From Thermotogae bacterium (GTDB taxonomy: Bacteria > Thermotogota > Thermotogae > UBA12178): DNA of 13,327 bases. Under the pieces are notes generated by a model that worked only from the letters and a program-made list of their open reading frames with translations, did no database searches and had not been told where the DNA came from. The position numbers and the translations under genes are program-made. Each line of letters begins with the position of its first letter. The stretch's first letter is position 1. The stretch spans positions 1 to 13,327 of the forward strand of contig QNAP01000022.1 in NCBI GenBank assembly GCA_003641795.1, written 5' to 3'. Shown piece after piece: positions 5,440 to 12,872 of this stretch.

Positions 5440-7497
5440 TCATTCTCCCTCTTCGCGTTTCCGTTCGGCCACGATCTTCTGTTGCACGTCTGGTGGGACT
5501 TCTTGATAGTGAGAAAATTTCATGATGAAGTAACCTCTGCCGCTCGTCAAGGCGCTGAGCCTGGCGGAAAAGTCGAGTAACTCTGCCAATGGAACTTGAG
5601 CCACTATCTTGTCCACCCCTCGTCCTACTGATTCCATGCCCATGGGTCTACCACGCCTGCTGGTGATATCTCCCATAACGTCTCCTGTGGATTCGTTGGG
5701 GACGAAGATCTCCACTTCCATTATGGGCTCGAGAATGACAGGGCTCGCAGCTTCCATACCTTTCTTGAATGCTTGAATAGCGGCGATTTGGAAGGAGATG
5801 TCGGAACTGTCCACTTCGTGGTAGGACCCATCGAAGAGTGTCACACGTACATCCACAACTGGGTAACCCGCTAAGACACCCTTTTTCATGGCTTCTCTTA
5901 TGCCTTTTTCAACCGATGGAATGAAGTTTCTTGGAATTACACCGCCAACGATTTTGTCCACGAATTCAAAGCCAGCACCCCTCGGTAGCGGCTCCAATTC
6001 GATCTTCACGTGGCCGTACTGACCATGTCCGCCGGTTTGTTTTTTGTGTTTGTGCTCCGCGACTGCCTTCGATCGGATCGTCTCTCTGTACGCGATCTTG
6101 GGATTACCCACATCCACGTCGACACCGAAGAGTCTCTTCAACCTATCTACCATCACATCCAAGTGCATGCTTCCAAGCCCGCTAATAACCGTCTCGCCAG
6201 TTTCAGGATCGAACTCCCATTTGAAGGTAGGGTCCGAATCCGCCAGGCGTGCTAACCCGTTGCTTATCTTGTCCACATCTCCCTTGCTCTTGGGATTAAC
6301 CGCCTTGGAGATCATGGGTTCGGGATACTCTGGGCCCATTATTAGAAGCTTTCGTGATTTATGGCAGAGTGTGTCTCCCACAGCGCTTCGTTTCAATTTG
6401 AGCAGTACCACTACATCGCCCACTCGTGCTCGATCGACTTCTTCAGTGTTCTTGCCGACTGCCACGTAGACGTGTGTCACCTTTTCCTCAGAATCCCCAT
6501 TGACAAAGGTATCTCCCGGTTTCAAATTACCAGCAAATATCCTCACGAAGGACTGCTTACCCACAAATGGGTCCACCACGGATTTGAAGATGTAGCCCAC
6601 AAGGGGCTCAGATTCGTCCGGTTTCACCACAACTTCGTTTTCTCCTTCTATTGTGAGAGCTTTCACTCCAGGCATATCGAGAGGACTTGCTCCCAGCGAT
6701 ATCAACGTGTCCAAGAGTTGCTTCGATCCAATGCCTTTCAGCGCTGAGCCACACAGTACGGGAACGATCTCAGCAGCTAAATAAGCCTTTTTGAACGCTT
6801 TGGCGATCATTTCTGGAGGGATCTCTTCTCCTTCCAGATACTTCTCCATGAGTTCGTCGTCCGTCTCCACGATGTCTTCGATCAGGCTCGTTCTCAGCTC
6901 TTCCACACGGTCCTTCAAATCGGGGGGAACTTCAACTTCTACGACCTTCTCGCCCTCCAGAACATACGCCTTCAAACCGATTAGATCCACAATACCCTTG
7001 AAATCGGCTTCCTCTCCTATGGGCAGTTGAATCGGAGCGATCCTCTCCTCGAAAGCCTCTTTGAGGGAGTTAACCGTTGAATCAAAGCTAGCCCGCTCCT
7101 TGTCCATCTGATTTACAAAGACCATAATGGGTTTTCCCATGGATCGGGCGAGTCGCCAGGTCCGCTCGGTCTGTATCTCCACTCCTGCAGTTGCGTTAAC
7201 AACGCTCACCACGTTCTCCGCCACGAAGATGGCATTCATCGTGTCACTCACGAAGTCGCCGAATCCGGGAGTGTCGATGATGGTAAACCTGTGGTCAGCA
7301 TACTCAAATGTTGCCACGGAGCTCGAAATACTCGCTCCTTTTTCTTGAGAAATCTTGTCGTGGTCGAGAAATCTTTCTCCGATCCTGCTGACCACACCGA
7401 TCTCACTCAGTACTGCATCTCCAAGCACGGTCTTACCACTACCGTTGTGTCCCACAACAGTAAAAACTCGTCTCATTTCGACTGGAACGTTCTTCAA
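5440..7497 (-). CDS. Elongation factor G-like GTPase (EF-G-2 / FusA-like paralogue) with altered G motifs
   Basis: From TTG at 7497 this is 685 residues, full length for EF-G, with all five domains. The G domain differs from classical EF-G: the P-loop is GHNGSGKT (16-23) rather than GHIDAGKT, switch II is DTPGFGDF (75-82) where EF-G has DTPGHVDF, and the base-recognition motif is NQMD (129-132) instead of NKMD. The third motif GSALKG (250-255) is normal. The catalytic histidine of switch II is thus phenylalanine. Domain IV is well kept (GGHGQYGHVKIELEP, DGSYHEVDSS). These changes match the EF-G-2-like paralogue group, whose cellular role is poorly defined. TTG lies seven bases after GGAGGTG; an in-frame ATG at 7503 lies only one base after it. 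A promoter overlaps the end of the preceding gene. Confidence 0.9.
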   Translation of the reverse strand: MKNVPVEMRRVFTVVGHNGSGKTVLGDAVLSEIGVVSRIGERFLDHDKISQEKGASISSSVATFEYADHRFTIIDTPGFGDFVSDTMNAIFVAENVVSVVNATAGVEIQTERTWRLARSMGKPIMVFVNQMDKERASFDSTVNSLKEAFEERIAPIQLPIGEEADFKGIVDLIGLKAYVLEGEKVVEVEVPPDLKDRVEELRTSLIEDIVETDDELMEKYLEGEEIPPEMIAKAFKKAYLAAEIVPVLCGSALKGIGSKQLLDTLISLGASPLDMPGVKALTIEGENEVVVKPDESEPLVGYIFKSVVDPFVGKQSFVRIFAGNLKPGDTFVNGDSEEKVTHVYVAVGKNTEEVDRARVGDVVVLLKLKRSAVGDTLCHKSRKLLIMGPEYPEPMISKAVNPKSKGDVDKISNGLARLADSDPTFKWEFDPETGETVISGLGSMHLDVMVDRLKRLFGVDVDVGNPKIAYRETIRSKAVAEHKHKKQTGGHGQYGHVKIELEPLPRGAGFEFVDKIVGGVIPRNFIPSVEKGIREAMKKGVLAGYPVVDVRVTLFDGSYHEVDSSDISFQIAAIQAFKKGMEAASPVILEPIMEVEIFVPNESTGDVMGDITSRRGRPMGMESVGRGVDKIVAQVPLAELLDFSARLSALTSGRGYFIMKFSHYQEVPPDVQQKIVAERKREEGE

Positions 7498-7547
7498 GAC
7501 CATCCACCTCCAACAACTGGGACTTGACGAAATCAACCTGTCTTTAA

Positions 7548-7576
7548 ATTATAACAACTCATCGAATCTGGTCCAA
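7548..7576 (-). promoter_or_regulatory. Predicted internal promoter for the EF-G-like gene
   Basis: On the minus strand TTGGAC (7576-7571) is followed after exactly 17 bases by a perfect TATAAT (7553-7548). The -10 overlaps the TAA stop of the ssnA-like gene. Transcription would start near 7541, giving a leader of about 45 bases. The -35 is only partly consensus. It suggests the EF-G-like, HMA-like and phosphatase genes can be expressed apart from chrA and ssnA. Confidence 0.55.
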
Positions 7577-8856
7577 AGTTTCTTCGACACTTCCACTGCA
7601 CGTTTGTAGATGTCAGACACGTCCAGCGTGATGAGCTTCCCATCTTGAACGAGTTCCCGACCCGCGATGAAAACGCTGGACGGATTCCAAGATTCCAACA
7701 TACCAAAGAAGAAATGCGCGAGAAAATTCTCGTTCGTCATCGGTGTGGGCGGTTCGTATTCTACCACCACCATGTCTGCTTGGTAACCCTCAGCTATCTT
7801 ACCCAAACTCACCTCGAAGACTGAAGATGCGAGTTTGTAGTTGTTTTCGAAGATCACACTACGAAGATCATCGAATCCAAAGGCGGTGGTGGATCTCGCC
7901 CTAAGCTTTTGGCTGAGAACCAGTGCGCGGATATCGAAAACGAGGTTATACCCAAACCCATCGTTGCCAAGAACCGCGCTTATTCCATGTTTCTTTGCAA
8001 GCTCCCAGTTGGGTAATCCCACCGCGTTGTTCATGTTGGATTGCGGATTGAACGCCAACCATACCGACTTTTCTGAAAGCGATGCGAACTCTTCCGGTTG
8101 AAGATTTACCCCATGAACCAGGATGGAATTTGGAGTAATAGCGGGTTCTAATCGTTCGATGGGCAGGCTGCCTTTTTTTCTGGCGTCTTCGAAATCCTCG
8201 ATGCCTTCTGAAACGTGGACATGGATGGGTATCTGGTCTTTTTGGGTTATCTTAGCGACTTCGGAAATAGTTTCATCAGAAAGCGTGAAAGGCGCGTGGA
8301 GTCCGAAGAAGCCTCTGACCTTCGGGGATCGATATTCGTGATAGGAACGCAGGTTTTCCTCTATCGCACTCCGTTTAACTCTTTCACCATCCCTGTCGCT
8401 AGTTTCGTAAGACAAGGCACATCTCAGTCCGAGAGTGTCTACCAGCACGTGTTTCAGCACATCAAGGCTACCCTTGACGAACATGGGGCTGGAATGGTGA
8501 TCGAAGATCGTGGTGACTCCCGAAGTCAGAGATTCAATGCCGGCCACGTAGGCCGACATCATCGCTGCCTCTTTTGTGAGCGCGCGATCGAGCCTCCACC
8601 AAAGCTGCTCGAGTACCTGCTTGAAAGTTTTCGGGTTGAATCCTTTCAGCGGCATACCCCGCGCCAATGCGGAGTAAGCATGGGTGTGTGCGTTGACCAG
8701 CGATGGCATGAGTACGTGGCGATTGAAAGTTCGGTCCACGGGTTCACCCGGCTGGAACGGGTGGACGTTCTCGATAGTTTCGTTGAATTCCACCACGACG
8801 TCTTCCATCAATCCACTTTCCGAGTTGGTGAACAGGTACTTCACTCTGAGTTTCAC
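7549..8856 (-). CDS. ssnA: SsnA-like aminohydrolase (amidohydrolase superfamily)
   Basis: From GTG at 8856 the protein has 435 residues with the amidohydrolase metal centre: NAHTH (H57, H59), HVHVSE (H212, H214), VHGVN (H248) and GNDGFG (D299). The segments ARGMPLKG, LEQLWWRLDRALT and TIFDHHSSP are distinctive of SsnA, a putative metal-dependent aminohydrolase often found near selenium-dependent molybdenum hydroxylases of purine catabolism. No hydroxylase gene is present here. A guanine/chlorohydrolase-type deamination is the family expectation, but the substrate is unproven. The upstream ATG at 8871 is less likely because GGAGGTG lies after it, five bases before the GTG. It starts 18 bases after the second chrA gene and probably shares its transcript; the stop lies in a promoter for the next gene. 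Confidence 0.85.
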   Translation of the reverse strand: MKLRVKYLFTNSESGLMEDVVVEFNETIENVHPFQPGEPVDRTFNRHVLMPSLVNAHTHAYSALARGMPLKGFNPKTFKQVLEQLWWRLDRALTKEAAMMSAYVAGIESLTSGVTTIFDHHSSPMFVKGSLDVLKHVLVDTLGLRCALSYETSDRDGERVKRSAIEENLRSYHEYRSPKVRGFFGLHAPFTLSDETISEVAKITQKDQIPIHVHVSEGIEDFEDARKKGSLPIERLEPAITPNSILVHGVNLQPEEFASLSEKSVWLAFNPQSNMNNAVGLPNWELAKKHGISAVLGNDGFGYNLVFDIRALVLSQKLRARSTTAFGFDDLRSVIFENNYKLASSVFEVSLGKIAEGYQADMVVVEYEPPTPMTNENFLAHFFFGMLESWNPSSVFIAGRELVQDGKLITLDVSDIYKRAVEVSKKLWTRFDELL

Positions 8857-8874
8857 AGTGTCACCTCCCATAGC

Positions 8875-9399
8875 TCATGTGGAGAAGAGAAGAATACCGA
8901 CGATCCCACCTCCAACCAGGACGAAGAGGGGTGAAACACGAGTCGTCCGGATGACTATGAATGCCGACAACCCCACGAGAACAGCGGACAAGTTCGGGCG
9001 TATTGATTCTATAACAGAGAGAGCTGCACCTGCAATCAAAACCACCGCACCGAGGTTCAACGCGCGATCGAGGCGACCTGGAGATATGAAACTGCTAAAC
9101 CATCCAGAGAACTTTTTGAGAAGGGAGAAGATTATCAACGGTGCCGCCACTAAGGCCAGTGTACAAAGGATCGCCGCCATGAATCCTCCAAGCTTGTTTC
9201 CCAAGTAAGTTGCCATGTTTACAGCGACCGGGCCTGGCGTGATTTGAGAGACGGAGATGAGATCGGCGAATTCTTCCTGCGACAAGAATCCACCCCTGAT
9301 TACCAGCTCTTCTTGGAGAAGCCTAACGGTAGCCCAACCTCCGCCAAAGGCGAAGAAGCCAACTTTGAAGAATACCAGGATCAACCTGACTACGAGCAT
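8875..9399 (-). CDS. chrA: Half-size chromate transporter, second subunit (ChrA/CHR family)
   Basis: The 174-residue membrane protein has the CHR-domain pattern: FFAFGGGWATV (about 16-25), a Q-I-TPGPVAVNMAT segment (52-64), GNKLGG, then several hydrophobic segments. Half-length CHR proteins are usually encoded as adjacent pairs that together form the transporter. It begins only four bases after the stop of the first chrA gene; its binding site GGGGGT lies at the end of that gene, eight bases before the ATG. The frame is open further upstream (to 9444), but those residues overlap the preceding gene and are not family-like. Characterised family members export chromate; for many others, including half-size pairs such as this, the true anion is unknown. 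Confidence 0.85.
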   Translation of the reverse strand: MLVVRLILVFFKVGFFAFGGGWATVRLLQEELVIRGGFLSQEEFADLISVSQITPGPVAVNMATYLGNKLGGFMAAILCTLALVAAPLIIFSLLKKFSGWFSSFISPGRLDRALNLGAVVLIAGAALSVIESIRPNLSAVLVGLSAFIVIRTTRVSPLFVLVGGGIVGILLFST

Positions 9400-9403
9400 G
9401 TTT

Positions 9404-9958
9404 TTATACCCCCAATCTCCTCCAGAAAAGATCCACCAGCACAACCACTATGAAGATGATCAGTCCTGGCATCTTCCAAAAGAGAGCGACGACTGCCAAT
9501 CCAAGCATGGTGTATTCCCATACAGATCGCTTGTATCGCTTCAGCATATCGAGTATCAAAGACCCCAGCATCGCGACTACCACGATTCGCACACCGTAAA
9601 GAAAACCGGAAAGATATGACAGTTCACGATGCTCCAGCAGCAGTTTTCCCAAGGTGAGTATCACCACCACCGGAGGAAAGATCACACCGGAGACCGCCGC
9701 GAAGGCTCCAGGAATACCTCCAAGCTTTGACCCCATCACCACGGCGAAGTTAACAGCGATGGGACCTGGCAAAGACTGGGCTCGTGTGATGATTGTCAGG
9801 ACATCCTCTGAATTCACAACTCCTAGCCTGGTGAGCTCGCGACGATATATGGGAAGCATGGAATATCCCCCACCAAGGGCAACTATGGAGACCCAAGAAA
9901 ACGTGAAAAAGATTCTTAGCAGAGATCTTGCGCCTTTAATAGGCTTTCCTTCTCTCAC
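9404..9958 (-). CDS. chrA: Half-size chromate transporter, first subunit (ChrA/CHR family)
   Basis: This is the partner of the following half-size ChrA: ALGGGYSMLP (27-36), QSLPGPIAVNF (61-71) and GSKLGG (76-81), then hydrophobic segments to residue 184. The two halves share the same GGG...PGP...GxKLGG layout, as expected of a duplicated domain. I place the start at GTG 9958, nine bases after GGAG, which leaves about 12 residues before the first membrane segment, as in relatives. The frame is open upstream through an ATG at 10030 to 10165, but that extension has no Shine-Dalgarno, is rich in polar and cysteine residues, and runs into the divergent DegV gene. It heads the minus-strand run and is divergent from the degV operon. 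Confidence 0.82.
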   Translation of the reverse strand: MREGKPIKGARSLLRIFFTFSWVSIVALGGGYSMLPIYRRELTRLGVVNSEDVLTIITRAQSLPGPIAVNFAVVMGSKLGGIPGAFAAVSGVIFPPVVVILTLGKLLLEHRELSYLSGFLYGVRIVVVAMLGSLILDMLKRYKRSVWEYTMLGLAVVALFWKMPGLIIFIVVVLVDLFWRRLGV

Positions 9959-10030
9959 ACAAGGATTCTCCAATCTGCACAGCGCGGCTTTTCCTTTCCT
10001 CTTGTACCAAGCGTTATACGTTACTCCCAT

Positions 10031-10070
10031 TTTACAACACGAAAAGAGGCTATAATATCGACAGGAGGAG
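10031..10070 (+). promoter_or_regulatory. Predicted promoter and ribosome binding site of the degV-glpK-tsaE-lon run
   Basis: A perfect TATAAT lies at 10051-10056. The best upstream match is TTTACA (10031-10036), 14 bases away, or 16 bases if TAATAT (10053-10058) is taken as the -10. The ribosome binding site AGGAGG (10063-10068) is seven bases before the ATG at 10076. With this -10 the transcript would start at or just before the Shine-Dalgarno, so the leader would be only about 13-18 bases. A minus-strand -10-like TATAAC at 10018-10013 could serve the divergent chrA genes but has no good -35. Confidence 0.5.
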
Positions 10071-10075
10071 ATAAC

Positions 10076-10945
10076 ATGTCCAAAGTGAAGATTTTGGTCG
10101 ACAGCACCGCAGACATCCCGCCACAGTGGCTTGAAGAGTACGACATAGGCGTGGTGCCGCTTCATATCAACTGGCTAAGCGGGGCTACAGAGGATGATTC
10201 CAGAGATGTTTTGGAACTCAAGGATTTTTACCGAAGGCTTTCGACCAGCCATGAAGTTCCCAAAACATCTCAACCAACACCTGGCGAATTTAGGAAGGTT
10301 TACCAACAGCTCGAAGAGCAAGGGTATGACGAAGTCATGGTTTTCTGCCTTTCTTCCGATATGTCGGGCACCTATAACTCAGCTATGATCGCAAAAGGAG
10401 AAGTCTCTCTGCCCGTCCACGTCGTGGACACCAAGAAAGCGAGTGGAGTGATCGCCATCGTAGCACGTTACGCTCGCGAATTGCTCAATAACGGTCTGGA
10501 AGCGAAGAAAGTGGTCAAGAAGATTGAGCGTGACTTGGCCGAGGGTAAACACAACGCCATCTTTTACGTTTCCGATTTTGACTTTTTGCGAAAGGGAGGA
10601 CGCGTTTCGCGTTTTCAGAGTTTCGTAGGGGCGATGCTCAAAATTCACGTGGCGATCTATATCGAACACAAAGTGGGTATGATGGTGCCCTTCAAAAAGG
10701 TGCGTGGTGAGCGAAAGGCACAGATAGAACTTGTGAAAAAGCTTATAGACATGTGGCCTGAGGGTTCGAAGATCAGGGTTCTAATGGTTCATGTGGAAAA
10801 CGAAGAGGGCACGGAGCGAATTCTCGAGCTTTTGAAAGAACACTTTGACGTAGAGTATCTTGGAACGTCGCCTATGGGTAAAATAATAGCAACTCACGTT
10901 GGACCGGGAACTGCTGGATTTGCCGCCCAGCTGATGGAAGGATGA
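10076..10945 (+). CDS. DegV family fatty-acid-binding protein (FakB-like)
   Basis: The 289-residue protein has the two-domain DegV pattern: VDSTADIPP (8-16), TSQPTPGEF (64-72), SSDMSGTYNSA (93-103), LRKGGRVS (171-178) and a closing ATHVGPGT (272-279). DegV proteins hold a single fatty acid in a pocket between the domains. In Firmicutes the FakB members present fatty acids to the kinase FakA for phosphorylation and phospholipid synthesis; a Thermotoga maritima DegV (TM841) was also seen with bound fatty acid. No FakA-type kinase is in the window. The length is standard, with no signal peptide. The ATG follows AGGAGG by seven bases. The stop overlaps the glycerol kinase ATG in ATGA, so the two are translationally coupled. 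Family assignment is firm; the pathway role is inferred. Confidence 0.92.
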   Translation: MSKVKILVDSTADIPPQWLEEYDIGVVPLHINWLSGATEDDSRDVLELKDFYRRLSTSHEVPKTSQPTPGEFRKVYQQLEEQGYDEVMVFCLSSDMSGTYNSAMIAKGEVSLPVHVVDTKKASGVIAIVARYARELLNNGLEAKKVVKKIERDLAEGKHNAIFYVSDFDFLRKGGRVSRFQSFVGAMLKIHVAIYIEHKVGMMVPFKKVRGERKAQIELVKKLIDMWPEGSKIRVLMVHVENEEGTERILELLKEHFDVEYLGTSPMGKIIATHVGPGTAGFAAQLMEG

Positions 10946-12396
10946 AGGATTACTACATCCTCGTGGTGGATCAAGGGACAACCAGCACTCGAGCTTTCAT
11001 CTTCAACAAATACTTCTCCATCGTGGCAATGGCAAGAAGGAAGATAGAACCCGTTTATCCACATGAAGGTTGGGTGGAACAGGACCCTGTGGAGATTTTG
11101 CGCGCCGTGGATGATACCGTGGACGAAGTGATAAAAGAGTCCGGCATAGAGAAAAATCGCATCGTCGCCATGGGGCTGACCAATCAACGAGAAACGACCA
11201 TCGCATGGCGTAGGAGCACGGGCGAACCACTCTACCACGCTATCGTATGGCAGTGTCGACGTACTGCTCAAAGGTGTGCCGAGCTTAGAGAGCAAGTTGG
11301 TGAAGTGATAAAATGCACCACAGGTCTCACAGTGGACCCGTACTTCAGTGCGACGAAGATGGAGTGGTTACTCGATAACGTGGAAACAGTCAAACAAGCA
11401 GCGAAAGAAGACGATCTAATCGTGGGAACGGTGGATGCTTTTGTCACCTTCCATCTTCTCGGCAAGGCCTTCACCGATGTATCCAATGCCTCGAGAACCA
11501 TGGTCTTCGACATCGAAAAACTTCAATGGAGCGACGATTTGCTCGAACTCTTCGGCATCAAGCGAGACTCCATGGCTGAGGTAGTTCCGACGAGCGAGAA
11601 ATTGGGCATCACTCGATATGGGTTCCCGCTAGCATCCATCGTGGGGGATCAACAAGGAGCGCTCTTTGGACAACGGTGCTTTGAAAAGGGCGATGTGAAG
11701 TGCACCTACGGTACGGGAGCCTTCGCCCTCATGAACACGGGGGGATCAAAGCCTCGGACGAGCTCTCTTTTGTCAACGGTGGCCTGGAAGATCAAAGACA
11801 AGCCGGTTGTCTATGCCGTTGAGGGGAGTGTCTTCAATTGTGGCACGGTAATAGACTGGCTTAGGAACAATCTCGGTCTCTTTGAGAGTTTTGAAGAACT
11901 CGAAGCGATGCTGGACATGGGATTCGACGGCAGTGTATTCTTCGTGCCGGCGCTGACAGGATTGGGAGCACCCCACTGGGATCCGTCCGCTCGGGGCCTC
12001 TTCATCGGTTTGAATCGTTCCACAAGGCGAAGGGACCTCGTGGTGTCTGCAGTGAAGGGTGTGATCTACTCTGTTCAGGAACTCTTTGAGACTATGGAAA
12101 AAGAAACTGGATTGAAGCTTCGGAACCTGAAAGTTGACGGCGGGGTTGCCTTGAACGACCACATAATGCAACTTCAAGCTGACATTACAGGAGGCACGGT
12201 GGTGAGACCGAGGATGGTAGAATCTACGGCTAAAGGTGCTGCAATGTTGGCCGCAGTCGGTATGGAGCTACTTTCTTTGGAAGACCTTCAATCTATAAAA
12301 GAAGAAACGGACGTGTTCGAACCGAAGGAAGCCGATCCGTCAGATTACGCCAAATGGAAGGAGGCAGTCAAGCGATCGAAGAACTGGATAGGCTGA
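10942..12396 (+). CDS. glpK: Glycerol kinase
   Basis: This FGGY-family kinase (484 residues) phosphorylates glycerol with ATP to sn-glycerol 3-phosphate. It shows DQGTTSTRAF (10-19), NQRETT (81-86), DPYFSATKMEWLLDN (132-146), TDVSNASRT (178-186), VGDQQGALFGQ (234-244), TYGTGAFALMNTG (255-267), TGLGAPHWDP (339-348) and KVDGGVALND (397-406). Glycerol-contacting residues known from the E. coli enzyme align with R83, E84, Y134 and D236. It is about 15 residues shorter than usual, partly from a short segment around 165-180, and somewhat divergent, but no catalytic residue is missing. It starts inside the last codons of the DegV gene (ATGA overlap) and its last 43 bases overlap tsaE. No glycerol facilitator or glycerol phosphate dehydrogenase is nearby. 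Confidence 0.93.
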   Translation: MKDYYILVVDQGTTSTRAFIFNKYFSIVAMARRKIEPVYPHEGWVEQDPVEILRAVDDTVDEVIKESGIEKNRIVAMGLTNQRETTIAWRRSTGEPLYHAIVWQCRRTAQRCAELREQVGEVIKCTTGLTVDPYFSATKMEWLLDNVETVKQAAKEDDLIVGTVDAFVTFHLLGKAFTDVSNASRTMVFDIEKLQWSDDLLELFGIKRDSMAEVVPTSEKLGITRYGFPLASIVGDQQGALFGQRCFEKGDVKCTYGTGAFALMNTGGSKPRTSSLLSTVAWKIKDKPVVYAVEGSVFNCGTVIDWLRNNLGLFESFEELEAMLDMGFDGSVFFVPALTGLGAPHWDPSARGLFIGLNRSTRRRDLVVSAVKGVIYSVQELFETMEKETGLKLRNLKVDGGVALNDHIMQLQADITGGTVVRPRMVESTAKGAAMLAAVGMELLSLEDLQSIKEETDVFEPKEADPSDYAKWKEAVKRSKNWIG

Positions 12397-12872
12397 ACCT
12401 CAAGCAACTGATGAGACTGGCGAAGGTGTTGGGACGGCTGGCTTATCCCTCCCTCAATCTTCTTCTTGTGGGTGATCTTGGGGCCGGAAAGACAACTTTT
12501 ACTAGAGGCTTTGCGAGGGGGTTAGGTGTTGACGAGAGACTGGTGAGAAGCCCGAGCTTTGCCATAATGTACATTTATACTGGTAGGTTAGAGTTGATCC
12601 ACGTCGATCTGTACAGATTGAATGATCCCCAGGAAGTCTTCTACACCGGTGTACTCGACTACTTCGATTCCGATGAAGGGGTTCTCGTTATCGAGTGGGC
12701 CGACAGACTCGAAGACAATTTACCGGAAAGCTGGGTGAGGATCTCCTTCTTTATCGAAGACTCTGAGCATCGGAAGCTACTACTGGAAGGAAAAGGCGAT
12801 AAGGAAGTTAGGTATTTGAAGAAATCCATGGAGGTGTTTAAACTTGCCAGAGAAGCTCGAGAAGCTGGATGA
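12354..12872 (+). CDS. tsaE: tRNA threonylcarbamoyladenosine biosynthesis ATPase TsaE
   Basis: The 172-residue protein has the TsaE signature set: a P-loop VGDLGAGKTTFTRG (39-52), RSPSFAIMYIY (65-75; the common form is SPTF), HVDLYRL (82-88) and VIEWADRL (111-118). TsaE works with TsaB, TsaC/TsaC2 and TsaD to make t6A at position 37 of ANN-decoding tRNAs. The C-terminal tail (about 145-172) is charged. The ATG at 12354 gives a 43-base overlap with glpK but has no Shine-Dalgarno before it. A strong AAGGAGG lies just after it (12358-12364), ten bases before an in-frame ATC (12375). The true start may therefore be a rare ATC giving 165 residues, or the ATG may be reached by coupling. The 3' end overlaps lon. 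Confidence 0.9.
   Translation: MEGGSQAIEELDRLNLKQLMRLAKVLGRLAYPSLNLLLVGDLGAGKTTFTRGFARGLGVDERLVRSPSFAIMYIYTGRLELIHVDLYRLNDPQEVFYTGVLDYFDSDEGVLVIEWADRLEDNLPESWVRISFFIEDSEHRKLLLEGKGDKEVRYLKKSMEVFKLAREAREAG

Noticed and set aside
8215..8934. Open frame of 239 codons on the plus strand opposite ssnA
   Set aside because: It is antisense to a gene with a complete amidohydrolase metal site, crosses the ssnA start, and has no recognisable domain or good ribosome binding site.
9959..10165. N-terminal extension of the first chrA frame up to 10165
   Set aside because: It overlaps the divergent degV start and its promoter, has no Shine-Dalgarno and does not look like a CHR N-terminus; GTG at 9958 is better placed.
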